NCBI RefSeq assembly: GCF_001870905.1
Contig: NZ_LNDC01000102.1
Coordinates: 1 to 53,233 of the forward strand
Reading direction: 5' to 3'
Source: Geitlerinema sp. PCC 9228
GTDB lineage: Bacteria; Cyanobacteriota; Cyanobacteriia; Cyanobacteriales; PCC-9228
DNA length: 53,233 nucleotides
Shown: one piece after another, positions 29,402 through 38,845 of the stretch
Numbering within the stretch: position 1 is the stretch's first letter
Layout: each line of letters starts with the position of its first letter
Made by a program: the position numbers and the translations under genes
The notes under the pieces: model-generated
Database searches by the model: none
The model's input: the letters and a program-made list of their open reading frames with translations, nothing else
What the model was told of the DNA's origin: nothing

Positions 29402-30064
29402 ATGTCAGTTTTCGGTATTTTGGTATTGCTAGCCGCTATAACGGGATTGTTTTATTGGATGGTTGCCAATCGCAAAGGCAAACCTATGCTTTCCCAACAG
29501 CAGCTATTTTCCTTACGTTCCCACTCGGATGATGAAGACGAACACTCCTGGCAGCAAAGGGAACTTGAGGAAGAACTCCACTCTCTACGCGCGCCAAATG
29601 GGAACGCTACCGACCAAAAAGAAAAAGATTTGGCTTTTTTGCAGCAAGGTGCCCAAAAAAGTTTTGCCAAACGCTCCATGGTACTGTATGTTAGCTTATT
29701 TTTCTTAGCGATCGCCCTTTCTGTGGGCAGCTATTATTTGGGTCGATACCACCAACAGCGTCTGGCAACACCAACCCCGGAATCAGTTCCCCAAATGTCA
29801 GAATCTACTTCCCAGGCATCTCCTCAACCTTCCTTCCGCGATGCGGTCAACGATGCCATGTCAGCAGCCGAACAGGCGCAAACGGCGGAAACCCCACAAC
29901 AGTGGAGCCAAGTAGCCGATTTATGGGAAAAAGCGATCGCGGGGATGAAATCCGTTCCTTCCTCTAGCGACAAACACGAAATAGCACAGGAAAAAGTAAA
30001 AGAGTATCAGAAATATCTACAATACGCCCGGCAAAATGCAGAAAATTCCCAGGCTACCAAATAA
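29402..30064 (+). CDS. two-TM protein with cyanobacterial C-terminal helical repeat domain
   Basis: 220 residues. TM1 spans about 2-21, then an acidic Ser/Glu-rich cytoplasmic stretch, TM2 about 92-113 (YVSLFFLAIALSVGSYYLG), a Pro/Ser linker, and a C-terminal helical domain (about 145-212) with AMSAAEQAQTA ... WSQVADLWEKAIAGMKSVP ... AQEKVKEYQKYLQYA. That last pattern recurs in many cyanobacterial membrane proteins as a TPR-like module. The function is unknown. ATG 29402 is preceded by TAGGGTGACTTC. Confidence 0.75.
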   Translation: MSVFGILVLLAAITGLFYWMVANRKGKPMLSQQQLFSLRSHSDDEDEHSWQQRELEEELHSLRAPNGNATDQKEKDLAFLQQGAQKSFAKRSMVLYVSLFFLAIALSVGSYYLGRYHQQRLATPTPESVPQMSESTSQASPQPSFRDAVNDAMSAAEQAQTAETPQQWSQVADLWEKAIAGMKSVPSSSDKHEIAQEKVKEYQKYLQYARQNAENSQATK

Positions 30065-30187
30065 ACCATAGGAGCAAAAAGGCGATCGCTTGTTCCTAAA
30101 AACACCTGCAACGCAATAAAGTCAAGATTTTTGGCAAAAAGCATCCAAAATGCTACAATAAACCAACGTTTCCAGCACATTTGCGTG

Positions 30188-31198
30188 ATGTCTTCTCCCT
30201 CTCCATCCACCGTAAAACTCAAGAAACTCCAACGCTACGTAAATTTAAAACGCCGGCAATGGCAACAGCAGTCAAGTTCCGTGGTCAAACAGAGCGAAGT
30301 TCACCAACAAGTGCAATTTATTTGCAAACACCTTTATGCCACAAATCAAGATGGTGCTAGGATCGTAGCCATTTGGTTCCAGCAAAAAATCGAGAAAGCA
30401 CCAAAAGATAGCCTCGATGGGGAAACAGTGTATTTTAAAAAAAATATAGCCAATATTTTAGAACAACTATACCAAAAAATCCATCGCTTGACAAGCAATT
30501 CTTCAGCAGCGACCTATAAAGATTCCCATAGAACCAGCGATCGCACTTTTCCAGATAATTCCCAAAATGCCGGGTTTGCCGCTCAAAACCTCCGTATGCC
30601 GCCACCAAAATCTAATGGAAGCAATTCTTCCATCTGGAACGGTAATGGGGAACGCACTTTACTCAATGAAACTCGCAGGGGCAAAAATACAATCCCCAAG
30701 GAAATTTTGGATGTGAGCGTTGTTCGCCAAGTACAGCGAAATTTTTATTATAGTTATACACCAATTATCATTCAAAACTCAGCGAAAGCTGGCGGAATGG
30801 CTTTTTTATTTGAAGGGGGATTGAGCGGACTAGAAAATTTGGTTGCCATTCAAAGAGGAGAGAAAACGGTTGAGCAAGGACTTCAAGATACTCTTTCCCA
30901 AGCGATCGAAGCTGGGGTAATTTCATCTGTTATTGTCGGGGGGATGTCAGTCATTACAATAACACCGGTCGTGGGTCCAGCTGCCATAAGTGCAATAACA
31001 GCCTCAGCGCCGATTCTAACAATTGTTGCCACCGTTCATTCTACCAAGCGTTTAATCGATATCTTTTCTAACACACCCAATTTAGAAGGAGTTGATAAAA
31101 TTCAGTTATTACTAGATTCCTATGGACTCAACGCAACCGAATTGAAGTTTCGGGATTTAGAAATAGAGGCTGACTTAGAACAATTGCGGAATCAATGA
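30188..31198 (+). CDS. unknown protein with C-terminal Gly/Ala-rich membrane-insertion-like segment
   Basis: 336 residues from ATG 30188 (an in-frame ATG at 30131 would add 19 residues). The N-terminal 90 residues are basic and helical (KLKKLQRYVNLKRRQWQQQ). Residues 100-175 are polar and probably disordered. After about 180 the protein becomes apolar, with FLFEGGLSGLENLVAIQRGE, an amphipathic helix and then SSVIVGGMSVITITPVVG followed by a second apolar stretch, resembling a helical hairpin able to enter membranes. No enzyme motif is seen. The next gene begins 18 nt after its stop and also has an apolar Gly/Ala segment, so the two probably form an operon and may work together. Family not recognised. 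Confidence 0.65.
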   Translation: MSSPSPSTVKLKKLQRYVNLKRRQWQQQSSSVVKQSEVHQQVQFICKHLYATNQDGARIVAIWFQQKIEKAPKDSLDGETVYFKKNIANILEQLYQKIHRLTSNSSAATYKDSHRTSDRTFPDNSQNAGFAAQNLRMPPPKSNGSNSSIWNGNGERTLLNETRRGKNTIPKEILDVSVVRQVQRNFYYSYTPIIIQNSAKAGGMAFLFEGGLSGLENLVAIQRGEKTVEQGLQDTLSQAIEAGVISSVIVGGMSVITITPVVGPAAISAITASAPILTIVATVHSTKRLIDIFSNTPNLEGVDKIQLLLDSYGLNATELKFRDLEIEADLEQLRNQ

Positions 31199-31216
31199 AG
31201 GAGGAGAAGCAAAAGT

Positions 31217-32227
31217 ATGGAGGAATTTGGACTCAATTTAGACGAAACTCGGTTGATGTTTAGCTTGCAATATTTCTTGACTTTAAGAGATGTTCGCGAT
31301 ACGCGCGATCGCAAATACCAAAATATCAAAAAGCAATGGCTGCAATCCTTTCAAAATTCCACCGAACTCTTTTTATCCAACCAAGCCAAACAGCAACAGC
31401 AACCAAGTTTTGACTGCCATCTCATTACCGATACCGAAACCCTCCTCAATCGGGTACGTAATATAAAGAAAACGCCAGGCAGTCAACTCACCAAACTGTT
31501 TATTTTGCTGGAAGTAACCCTTTTTGTTCCTTACTATTCCCTGCAATCCAGCCAAGACAGCCAATATGAAAAGCTAAAATTATCGGATTCCCATATTAAA
31601 AACAAATACTGCCAATCCCTCGCCAAAGCCATGGGATTACCCCCAGATTGCGTTCAACGTTTTCAAGAGAACTATAAAAAAGCTATGGAAGGCATTAGCG
31701 GTCAATGGACCAATTTGCTAGGTGGGGGATTGGTTGGCGGTTTGCTTTTGGTGGTGGCTACGGCTTTCTTTACACCGGCGATCGCAGCATTGTTAGCTCC
31801 TATTTTAGCACCGGGATTGTCGGGTGCGGCGGCTGTATCGGCCGTTTTGGCGGCGCTGGGGGGTGGCGCGATTGCTGCGGGAGGTTTTGGCATGGCTGGC
31901 GGATTTGCTGTTTTAGTGGCTGGTGGCGCGATTTTAGGCGGTGGCGCTGGCGCTGGTATGGGTTCTTTGTTGGCGCGATCGCCGGATGCAGCACTGACGC
32001 AAGCTGCTAAACTGGAAGTGGTGATGAAAGAGTTGGTTGACGTACAACAGGATATCCGCAAGGCGCAAGAAATTATCAAGGAACAACGACAAGCCATTCG
32101 TTCTTTGGAAGATAAACTGGATGAGTTGCTGGTTGATAAGAAGAAAAACAAAGAGAAAATCGAAAACCTGAAAAAGGCGATAAAATATCTGCAAGAGGCG
32201 TTAAAGCGCAATCGGGATTTGCTGTAG
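31217..32227 (+). CDS. unknown protein: helical N-domain, glycine-zipper membrane segment, C-terminal coiled coil
   Basis: 336 residues. Residues 1-165 are soluble and helical. About 165-255 is one continuous run dominated by Gly, Ala, Val and Leu, including GGGLVGGLLLVVATAFFTP, LSGAAAVSAVLAALGGGAIA and GGAILGGGAGAGMGSLL, with dense GxxxG spacing of the glycine-zipper type. About 262-336 is a Lys/Glu coiled coil beginning AAKLEVVMKELVDVQQD. GGAGGAG lies 12 nt upstream of ATG 31217. Glycine-zipper segments of this type occur in pore-forming and mechanosensitive membrane proteins and in effectors of bacterial conflict systems. Which applies here is not known. Confidence 0.7.
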   Translation: MEEFGLNLDETRLMFSLQYFLTLRDVRDTRDRKYQNIKKQWLQSFQNSTELFLSNQAKQQQQPSFDCHLITDTETLLNRVRNIKKTPGSQLTKLFILLEVTLFVPYYSLQSSQDSQYEKLKLSDSHIKNKYCQSLAKAMGLPPDCVQRFQENYKKAMEGISGQWTNLLGGGLVGGLLLVVATAFFTPAIAALLAPILAPGLSGAAAVSAVLAALGGGAIAAGGFGMAGGFAVLVAGGAILGGGAGAGMGSLLARSPDAALTQAAKLEVVMKELVDVQQDIRKAQEIIKEQRQAIRSLEDKLDELLVDKKKNKEKIENLKKAIKYLQEALKRNRDLL

Positions 32228-32282
32228 CAACCCGGTGGGAAATGCAGACGGATTGTTCGATGGCGGATTTTGTACCGGTCGT

Positions 32283-33341
32283 TCAAAAATTCGATTCCCG
32301 GTTTTCCATCTCCGCTGGCGATACGCCGACGAACTCAGCCACCACGGGAACCAACCCATCCACAACCCGCGCAAATCTGTTATAATCAATTTTGTCTGGC
32401 GTATCTTCGATGGTGTGATAGTAAGGATAGCGGAATGGTGCGGTATCGGTCACCATCAGCGCTTGATAGCCTTGCTGCCAAAACGACCAGTGGTCGGACC
32501 AACCTACACCAGGTAAATCGCTGGGTAAAGCTGCGCCTTCCGAAGGAAACTGAGTGCGATCGCGGAAAGTTCCCACAGCTTCGCGAACCCTATCGCCAGA
32601 ATCTATATTGCCCACAAATCCAATAAAATTTCCCTGGCTGGGATACCATAAATTTAGCGGTGGCGGATATTGCTGGCTGCCAGCTTCATCGGAATAGTAG
32701 CCGATGGTTTCCAAACTGATGGCGACGACAATATTTTCTTCTCGCTGCCGGCATCTTTTGGCATAAACCAGACTTCCCATCTGTTCGGTTTGGAAAAATG
32801 GCGGTTCTTCGTTGACAAATGCTACAAACCGCAAAGTACGATCGCTGGGAACTTCAGCAAACCGACGCGCCAATGCCAGCGTTGCCGCTACTCCCGATCC
32901 GTTATCGTTGGCTGCCGGCGAGTCATAAATCGAATCGTAATGCGCGCCAATTACCACAATTTCGTCGGGATGCTTGGTTCCAGGAATTTCAACAATTAGA
33001 TTAGAAAATGGTTTGCCATCGATTTGGTATTGTTGACGTTCGACGGTATATCCTGCCTGGCGAAATTCCGTTTCGATAAATTCGACAGCGGCGTTCAATC
33101 CCTCGCGATCGCTATAATTGCGAATGCCAATTTCCTCCGCTAGCATGATAACATCCTGCCGCAACTCGGCAGCGAGGTCGCTTTGTGCCGACGTCAGCGG
33201 CGGTAATTCCCCTTGGTAGCTTTTTCCCGGCATGCGCAACATAACAAACCATGGTAATGCGATCGCCATTCCTATTATGCCAGCTAGAATGGCCAAACGC
33301 GCGATCGCTGCTTGGGAAATCCATTGAACCGGTAGTTTCAC
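32283..33341 (-). CDS. membrane-anchored M28-family zinc peptidase
   Basis: 352 residues. One N-terminal TM helix (about 12-35) anchors the enzyme, and the catalytic domain should face the periplasm. Zinc-site motifs of M28 aminopeptidases appear in order: GAHYDS, NDNGSG, VNEEPPF, SLETIGYYSDE and HTIEDTPD, with SDHWSFWQQGYQALMVTDT between. All five metal ligands and the catalytic Glu can be placed. It probably trims peptides at the N-terminus, though some relatives are glutaminyl cyclases. It converges with the glycine-zipper gene. Confidence 0.88.
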   Translation of the reverse strand: MKLPVQWISQAAIARLAILAGIIGMAIALPWFVMLRMPGKSYQGELPPLTSAQSDLAAELRQDVIMLAEEIGIRNYSDREGLNAAVEFIETEFRQAGYTVERQQYQIDGKPFSNLIVEIPGTKHPDEIVVIGAHYDSIYDSPAANDNGSGVAATLALARRFAEVPSDRTLRFVAFVNEEPPFFQTEQMGSLVYAKRCRQREENIVVAISLETIGYYSDEAGSQQYPPPLNLWYPSQGNFIGFVGNIDSGDRVREAVGTFRDRTQFPSEGAALPSDLPGVGWSDHWSFWQQGYQALMVTDTAPFRYPYYHTIEDTPDKIDYNRFARVVDGLVPVVAEFVGVSPAEMENRESNF

Positions 33342-33489
33342 GATTTTCCCTCCGTATCAGATCGTATCGTACCATTTCTGAAAAACAATGATTTTCTGGA
33401 ATTTTCTAATTGCCCTGGCGGGGTTACTTCGCGAAGCGCCTCTGCAATAAAACCTCAATTATTTCTTGCAAACTTTTAAGAAAATTGGG

Positions 33490-34320
33490 TTACCTGCTTA
33501 AATTTTGGGATAGAATTTCTACGCTTACCCAAACAGCATTATATTCCGTATTGCCAATTGGGACTTGTTTGGTATTATCTAAAATTTTGACTTTAGAGTT
33601 TTTAGAAACAACACCAAGAATTTCTCCCAGAATATCTTCTCGTAAATGGGTGTTCCTTGTCATTATTACTTCATTTCCAGCTTGGGGAATCGTTTTCGGT
33701 TCAATACCACAATCTTCTAAAATATTATTTCCCGATCGCACTTTTCCTAAATACATCATGCCATCTTGTTTTTCAGTAGTTACGTATTGTAAGATGGCAG
33801 AATTTCTGTTCGGCTGGTTATCGATATCTGCACTGGGTTGGTTGCTTTCAGGAATAGTAGTATCCCGTTCATTTTCGTTCGCAAAGGCAAGCAAAAGAGG
33901 ACGAATGCCTGGCGAGTTGGCAATTTCCCTGGCTTTTTCATCTGCTTGGAGAATGCTATCCAAAGTTTGAATAAGAGTAGGTTCGCGACTAGCTGCTGCC
34001 AAATGCACCAACAATCGTTTTTTATCTTGGTCTGCTTCGGTTAGGGGATATAACCCAATCAATGCCATGCTGGCTTTACGTTTTTCAGCTTCCGTTTGCG
34101 TTTGGGAAAGAATTTCAATTAAGTCCAGAACTTGTGTGGAAAATTCTCTTGAATGTTCGTATTTTTGCTCTAGTTGTTGTACTTTTTGGTTGATTTGCTG
34201 GGATTGCCAAGAACTAAACGCGCCGAAGAGAGTTACCAACGTAATGGTCAAGATATGGAAAGTTCGCAGCCAAGATTGAGAAATAGCAATATCTTCGCGA
34301 TCGCTTTTGCTATCATCCAT
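33490..34320 (-). CDS. membrane-anchored protein with SH3-like C-terminus
   Basis: 276 residues from ATG 34320, chosen because TGGAGG lies 5 nt upstream; the frame is open to 34545 but without a ribosome site. One TM helix (about 22-40, HILTITLVTLFGAFSSW) is followed by a coiled coil (QQINQKVQQLEQKYEHS), a helical domain (about 65-150), a Ser/Asn-rich linker and a C-terminal beta domain of about 60 residues containing TRNTHLREDILGEILGVVS and ending VWVSVEIL. The last part resembles bacterial SH3 domains that bind peptidoglycan or peptides. Function unknown. It diverges from the FkbM gene. Confidence 0.7.
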   Translation of the reverse strand: MDDSKSDREDIAISQSWLRTFHILTITLVTLFGAFSSWQSQQINQKVQQLEQKYEHSREFSTQVLDLIEILSQTQTEAEKRKASMALIGLYPLTEADQDKKRLLVHLAAASREPTLIQTLDSILQADEKAREIANSPGIRPLLLAFANENERDTTIPESNQPSADIDNQPNRNSAILQYVTTEKQDGMMYLGKVRSGNNILEDCGIEPKTIPQAGNEVIMTRNTHLREDILGEILGVVSKNSKVKILDNTKQVPIGNTEYNAVWVSVEILSQNLSR

Positions 34321-34544
34321 GATAACCTCCATCATGAGCGCATATTTCTCCACTTCCATTAAAACCGGAGATATCCCGAAAAACCAGTGCGATAGCGACA
34401 GAATTTCACAAAAATTATTATTGATGCCTCGCAACCTTGCCACGCAAATCCCTATCCCGTAGATAATTCCCCTATCGGTCGTATACTTGCCAGCCCAAGC
34501 AGAGTATGCTATTGTCCGAATAAAAAAATACCTAGCTGTATACA

Positions 34545-35393
34545 ATGGCTAAAACCAAAGTTCAACTTCCAACAACTTCTGTTAAAGGACTTGTAAAAAA
34601 CACCCACAGATTTTTGCTAGGCAGACCAATTTTTTACAAGTTGAATACAACCGCTTTATTTTTTGTATTGCGAAGTCTGGGCGTTCATAACTATGAAAAC
34701 ATCAAAGTTAGCGGCGAAGCAGCCTTTTTAAAAAGCAAATGGGTTCAAAAGATTGTCTCCCAAAGCGAATATCCAGTTTTCCTGGATATTGGTGCCCATA
34801 TGGGAGAATATGCCAATCGCTTAAAAAAGCTCTATCCCCATGCTACCGTCTACGCATTTGAACCGCATCCCAAAACATTTCAGCATCTACAAACAGCCGC
34901 CGCCGAATATGCTTACACAGCTAAAAATGTAGCTTGTAGCGACGTGGAAGGCAACCTCAATCTCTACGATTATTCTGAGGAAGGTTCGGAATTGGCTTCT
35001 TTATGTGAAGGCGCGATCGACAAAATCCACCACAAACCCAACGTACAATCTTGGGAAATTCAAAGCACTACCATCGATCGCTTTATTCAAGAGTGCAATA
35101 TCACCCAAATTAACCTCATGGAAATTGACACCGAAGGGTATGAATTTAAAGTTCTCTTAGGCTGTCAGGAAGCTATCCGTAACAGAGCGATCGATATGAT
35201 TCAATTTGAGTTTAACTCCATGAATGTCTTCACGCGCGTATTTTTCCAAGATTTCCAAAATCTCTTAAAAGGCTATTGCTTGTTTCGGATATTACCTAAT
35301 GGCGGTCTGGTTTCCCTAGAACCCTACGAACCTTTGCTTTGCGAAATTTTTAGGTTTCAAAATATCGTGGCGATTCGGAAAGAATGTATGTAG
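34545..35393 (+). CDS. FkbM-family SAM-dependent methyltransferase
   Basis: 282 residues. The SAM-binding motif I is FLDIGAHMGEYANRL, motif II VYAFEPHPKTFQHL, and the FkbM-typical INLMEIDTEGYEFKVLLG follows. Such enzymes O-methylate sugars of polysaccharides or small molecules; the substrate is unknown. No glycosyltransferase genes are adjacent. The last 44 nt overlap the end of lnt on the opposite strand (35350-35393). ATG 34545 has no obvious ribosome site. Confidence 0.85.
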   Translation: MAKTKVQLPTTSVKGLVKNTHRFLLGRPIFYKLNTTALFFVLRSLGVHNYENIKVSGEAAFLKSKWVQKIVSQSEYPVFLDIGAHMGEYANRLKKLYPHATVYAFEPHPKTFQHLQTAAAEYAYTAKNVACSDVEGNLNLYDYSEEGSELASLCEGAIDKIHHKPNVQSWEIQSTTIDRFIQECNITQINLMEIDTEGYEFKVLLGCQEAIRNRAIDMIQFEFNSMNVFTRVFFQDFQNLLKGYCLFRILPNGGLVSLEPYEPLLCEIFRFQNIVAIRKECM

Positions 35394-37026
35394 TCGTTCC
35401 CAACAGCAAAAGCCACCAGACAGGCAACAGCCAATTTCCCCAGCGGACGTACCAAGTTTGCGTTTGGCGCGTATAAATGGTATCATAGTGCCAAGCGTAC
35501 TGGTTCAATGGTGAAATCCATAAGGTTCTGCCGTGGGGGTCCACAAAAGCAGAATAACCAGTATTGGTAGCGCGTACCATCCAGCGATCGCTTTCGATTG
35601 CTCTCATCACATCCAAACCGTGGTGTTGTGCCGGCATGGAAGGTGCGTAGTGAGCGTCGTTGGAAGCTGTTAAAATAAATTTGCCCCCATTTGCAGTTTG
35701 CCGGCGAAAATGTTCGGAAAACGCTGAGTCGTAACAAATTCCCACAATCGCTTTGCCGAAGGGAGTATGGAAAATTTGCTGCGGCGAACCCGGTTTTAAT
35801 TTGGCTTCTAAAGGCGACAGGCGAGAAATGAATTCTCCCAACCAATTTTCCAGGGGAATATATTCTCCCAAAGGAACCAAATTCACTTTATCGTAGTGGC
35901 TGTAAATTTCCCCATCGCCGGTTAGCGTCAGCAAACTATTGCTATAGCCGGAAGGTTTCGGGAAAAACGTTCCCAACCACGCCACCACCTTTTCTGCTTT
36001 TACTGCTTGTTGAAAGGAACTGTTCTGGCGATTAGAATGGGTCCATATCAAAGGTAGTGCCGTTTCTGGCGTTAAAACCGCATCCACCCCTTGTTTGACC
36101 AACCGGTGGTATCCATTAGTATAGCCTTGTAAAGCCAGCCTGCCTCCCTGGGAATTTAATTTAATTTCGTTGGGAATGTTCCCTTGAACGATACCAACTT
36201 GTATAGCTTCGCCGTTGGTATTGACGAGGGGAGTGACATACAAACGCCATCCCAGCAGGTGAAATCCCAAAAGTGCGATCGCGGGGGCTACAATCAAAAT
36301 ATAACGTTGTTTTGGCGGTACATTGGCAATTCCCCAGCGAAATTCCCAAATCCCTTCCGCTAGCAATCCATTGACCGTCGCGATCGCGGCCGTTACCATA
36401 GTAGGACCGGAAATTTGTCCCAAATGCAAAATCGGCAAATTGTGAGGACTTTGGCTGTATCCCAGGGAACTCCACCATAAAGGAGACTGCGACCAAAGAT
36501 GTTCCAAACTCACCCACAAAGCCACCGCCAGCAAAACCCGCCAAACCGTAGCGGCGATGGTGGATTTCTGGCGTAGCAATATTCTTCTCAAAACGCTTTC
36601 TCCCACCGCCAGCCATCCTGCCCAAAGAACTGCTAAAATCGTTCCCCATAGGGTAATGCTAACCCAACAAAAAATCGCGATCGCCAAACTAGGAAAAAAG
36701 GGAACCCCCATCCAGGTCAGAGGATGAACCCCCGTTATCCAAAATAAAGCAATTCCGTAAAACCCAACTCCCCAAATTCCCCCCAGCCAACCGCAACGCA
36801 GCCAAAAACGCCAGCCACCCAAACGATAATTTTTCTCAACCAGCCAGCTTTCATAGCGAATTGCCAGCCACAAAGGAACCAACGCCACCCATCCCAACCA
36901 CCACCAGTCAAACGGGGATGGCGTCAGACCCATAGCCAACCCGCCAACCAAAACCCATCCCCACCAAGCGGGAGAAAAAGACCCCGCCAATACCTGCGGG
37001 ATAGACTCGCGTAGCTTCTGCAGCAA
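35350..37026 (-). CDS. lnt: apolipoprotein N-acyltransferase
   Basis: 558 residues. The N-terminal half has about six to eight TM helices (Trp-rich), and the C-terminal half is a nitrilase domain with the catalytic triad placed at Glu321 (LTPETALPL), Lys380 (YDKVNLVPLGEY) and Cys431 (GICYDSAF). A final hydrophobic helix is at the end. It adds the third acyl chain to outer-membrane-bound lipoproteins at the periplasmic face of the inner membrane. It lies 16 nt downstream of the SDR gene. Tail-to-tail overlap with the FkbM gene is 44 nt. Confidence 0.93.
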   Translation of the reverse strand: MLQKLRESIPQVLAGSFSPAWWGWVLVGGLAMGLTPSPFDWWWLGWVALVPLWLAIRYESWLVEKNYRLGGWRFWLRCGWLGGIWGVGFYGIALFWITGVHPLTWMGVPFFPSLAIAIFCWVSITLWGTILAVLWAGWLAVGESVLRRILLRQKSTIAATVWRVLLAVALWVSLEHLWSQSPLWWSSLGYSQSPHNLPILHLGQISGPTMVTAAIATVNGLLAEGIWEFRWGIANVPPKQRYILIVAPAIALLGFHLLGWRLYVTPLVNTNGEAIQVGIVQGNIPNEIKLNSQGGRLALQGYTNGYHRLVKQGVDAVLTPETALPLIWTHSNRQNSSFQQAVKAEKVVAWLGTFFPKPSGYSNSLLTLTGDGEIYSHYDKVNLVPLGEYIPLENWLGEFISRLSPLEAKLKPGSPQQIFHTPFGKAIVGICYDSAFSEHFRRQTANGGKFILTASNDAHYAPSMPAQHHGLDVMRAIESDRWMVRATNTGYSAFVDPHGRTLWISPLNQYAWHYDTIYTRQTQTWYVRWGNWLLPVWWLLLLGTTTYILSESPRYFET

Positions 37027-37042
37027 AATGTTCTCTACACCT

Positions 37043-37927
37043 CTAACTGCCTAGATACCGACGAACAAAGGACTCCAAAGACTCCATCTTCATGTTAAAA
37101 GTAGACTCTAAAGTTTCTATTTCTTCCTGGGTACAGTAAAATTCATTCGCCAGCAATACGCGCAGGGTTCCCAAAGATTTCTGCAAGTCGGGATTGACAA
37201 TGCCAAACGCATCGCGAATTCCATCAAAAACAAACAAGGGAACGGTGACCACAATTGGTTCCTGCTGGAAAACCCGACCAAAAATTTGCGGCGTTTCTTC
37301 GCGCGTCATAATTTCTGGACCCCCCACGGGGAAAATTTGATTTTTGGCAGCTTCCACCATCACCGAATCAATGGCGATTTTCGCCACATCATCGGTACTC
37401 ACCGTGGAAGTGCGATTTTTGGGGTCTCCCAGTAGCAAATAAAAGCCAGTATCCCTTTGTCTTTCTGCTAAAGGAAGTAAATTGGAAGCAAAACCAGAAG
37501 GTCGCAAAATGGTATATGGCAAACCGCTGGCTTGTAGGTATTTTTCCACTTCCCGCTTGGCTTTGAAAACTGGCGAGTCTTCAAAGTTGCGGTCCGCGCC
37601 TAAAACCGATATAAAAACAAAATGTTCCACCGATGCTTCCTTAGCAAAATCAATCAGGTCTATGTTGGCGCGATAGTCCAATTCCGCTGCGCCGCCGCTG
37701 GCTTCGTTGGAACCGTGGGCACTGATAATATATTTTACCCCGCGGCAGGCCCTTTGCAAGTCCCGTTCTCGGGTTAAATCGCCGATAAAAATTTCAGCGC
37801 CGCGTTGTTCCAATTCGCTATAGTTGGAAGTGAGGCGTACGAAAGCTCTTACGGGTAACTCGCGATCGCGTAGTTGGCGGACAATCCGACGACCCAGTCC
37901 TCCAGTAGCTCCAGTCACTAAAAACAT
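37043..37927 (-). CDS. atypical SDR / NAD(P)-binding protein, Ycf39-like
   Basis: 294 residues. The nucleotide-binding motif is GATGGLGRRIVRQL at the very N-terminus, with IFIGDLTRERDLQRA as the acidic/adenine region. Downstream VEHFVFISVLGA and YTILRPSGFASNLLPL match NmrA/Ycf39-type proteins. These are often chaperone-like assembly factors rather than classic dehydrogenases; Ycf39 itself helps photosystem II assembly. Whether this paralogue does so is not determinable. It lies between xth and lnt on the same strand with short gaps (57 and 16 nt). Confidence 0.85.
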   Translation of the reverse strand: MFLVTGATGGLGRRIVRQLRDRELPVRAFVRLTSNYSELEQRGAEIFIGDLTRERDLQRACRGVKYIISAHGSNEASGGAAELDYRANIDLIDFAKEASVEHFVFISVLGADRNFEDSPVFKAKREVEKYLQASGLPYTILRPSGFASNLLPLAERQRDTGFYLLLGDPKNRTSTVSTDDVAKIAIDSVMVEAAKNQIFPVGGPEIMTREETPQIFGRVFQQEPIVVTVPLFVFDGIRDAFGIVNPDLQKSLGTLRVLLANEFYCTQEEIETLESTFNMKMESLESFVRRYLGS

Positions 37928-37984
37928 ATATCTGTCAAAATAGAGAAACGATTCCTCATATTCGCTTTCATTGTAGGTGTTTTG

Positions 37985-38770
37985 CTAGGAAATTTCCACA
38001 GTTACTGGAACGTGATCGCTAGGTTTCTCCTGCCGCCTGGGTTCGATATCGATGGAACAAGCCGTTGCCCGTTCGTGCAAACTGGGGGTGAGGTAGTGGT
38101 GGTCAATCCGCCATCCCCGGTTGCGGCGAAAACTGCCACCACGATAATCCCACCAACTGTAATGACCTCCCTCGCTGGTAAATTTACGAAACGCATCTGC
38201 CATCCCCAAATCTAGCAATTGCTGCAATGCTTTTCGTTCCGCATCCGAGGCCATAATTCGCTTGCCAATCACATCCGGGTCGTGTACGTCTCTCGCTTCC
38301 AATACAATATTAAAATCCCCGCAAACCAAAATATTGCTTTCCGCCTGCAGCCATTTTTGTAAAGTATCGTACAAAACCGCCAGCCATTTGAGTTTATAGT
38401 CGTATTTCTCGCTATCAATTTCGCCGCCGTTGGGAACGTATAAATTCACAATGCGCATGTTGTCTAGGGTTCCGGTTAAAAATCGTTTTTGACGGTCAAA
38501 CTCGGCAACCGATTCTCCTAAAAAATTGGCAAACCCCGTAGCTACATTCTCCAGCGGCGAACGACTCAAAATGGCTACGCCGTTGTAGCTTTTTTGTCCG
38601 GAAACGTATACATAATATCCTAGCTCTTCAAAAGGCGATCGCGGAAACAAATCGTCGGTAACTTTGGTTTCCTGCAAGCATAGAATATCCACAGGATGGG
38701 ATTGCAACCACTGCAAAACTTGTTCTTTGCGCGTGCGAATTGAGTTCACATTCCAAGTGGCAATTTGCAT
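37985..38770 (-). CDS. xth: exodeoxyribonuclease III
   Basis: 261 residues from ATG 38770, which gives the canonical start MQIATWNVNSIRTRKEQVL; the frame extends to 38821 but the extra residues are unlike the family. Motifs: LCLQETKV (metal Glu), YVPNGGEIDSEKYDYKL, CGDFNI, RRNRGWRIDHHYLT and the catalytic PSDHVPV. It is an AP endonuclease and 3'-5' exonuclease in base excision repair. Confidence 0.96.
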   Translation of the reverse strand: MQIATWNVNSIRTRKEQVLQWLQSHPVDILCLQETKVTDDLFPRSPFEELGYYVYVSGQKSYNGVAILSRSPLENVATGFANFLGESVAEFDRQKRFLTGTLDNMRIVNLYVPNGGEIDSEKYDYKLKWLAVLYDTLQKWLQAESNILVCGDFNIVLEARDVHDPDVIGKRIMASDAERKALQQLLDLGMADAFRKFTSEGGHYSWWDYRGGSFRRNRGWRIDHHYLTPSLHERATACSIDIEPRRQEKPSDHVPVTVEIS

Positions 38771-38804
38771 AAAAACGAAAAAGCTTATCCCTTCAGAATT
38801 TGTC

Positions 38805-38823
38805 GGGTGGGTACTGCCCACCC
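38805..38823. terminator. GGGTGGG / CCCACCC hairpin upstream of xth
   Basis: GGGTGGG (38805-38811) and CCCACCC (38817-38823) form a 7-bp stem with a 5-nt loop in the spacer after the 2-oxoglutarate decarboxylase stop. There is no strong T-run, so termination may be partial. Confidence 0.5.
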
Positions 38824-38845
38824 ATAGTCTTATTGTACATCAATT

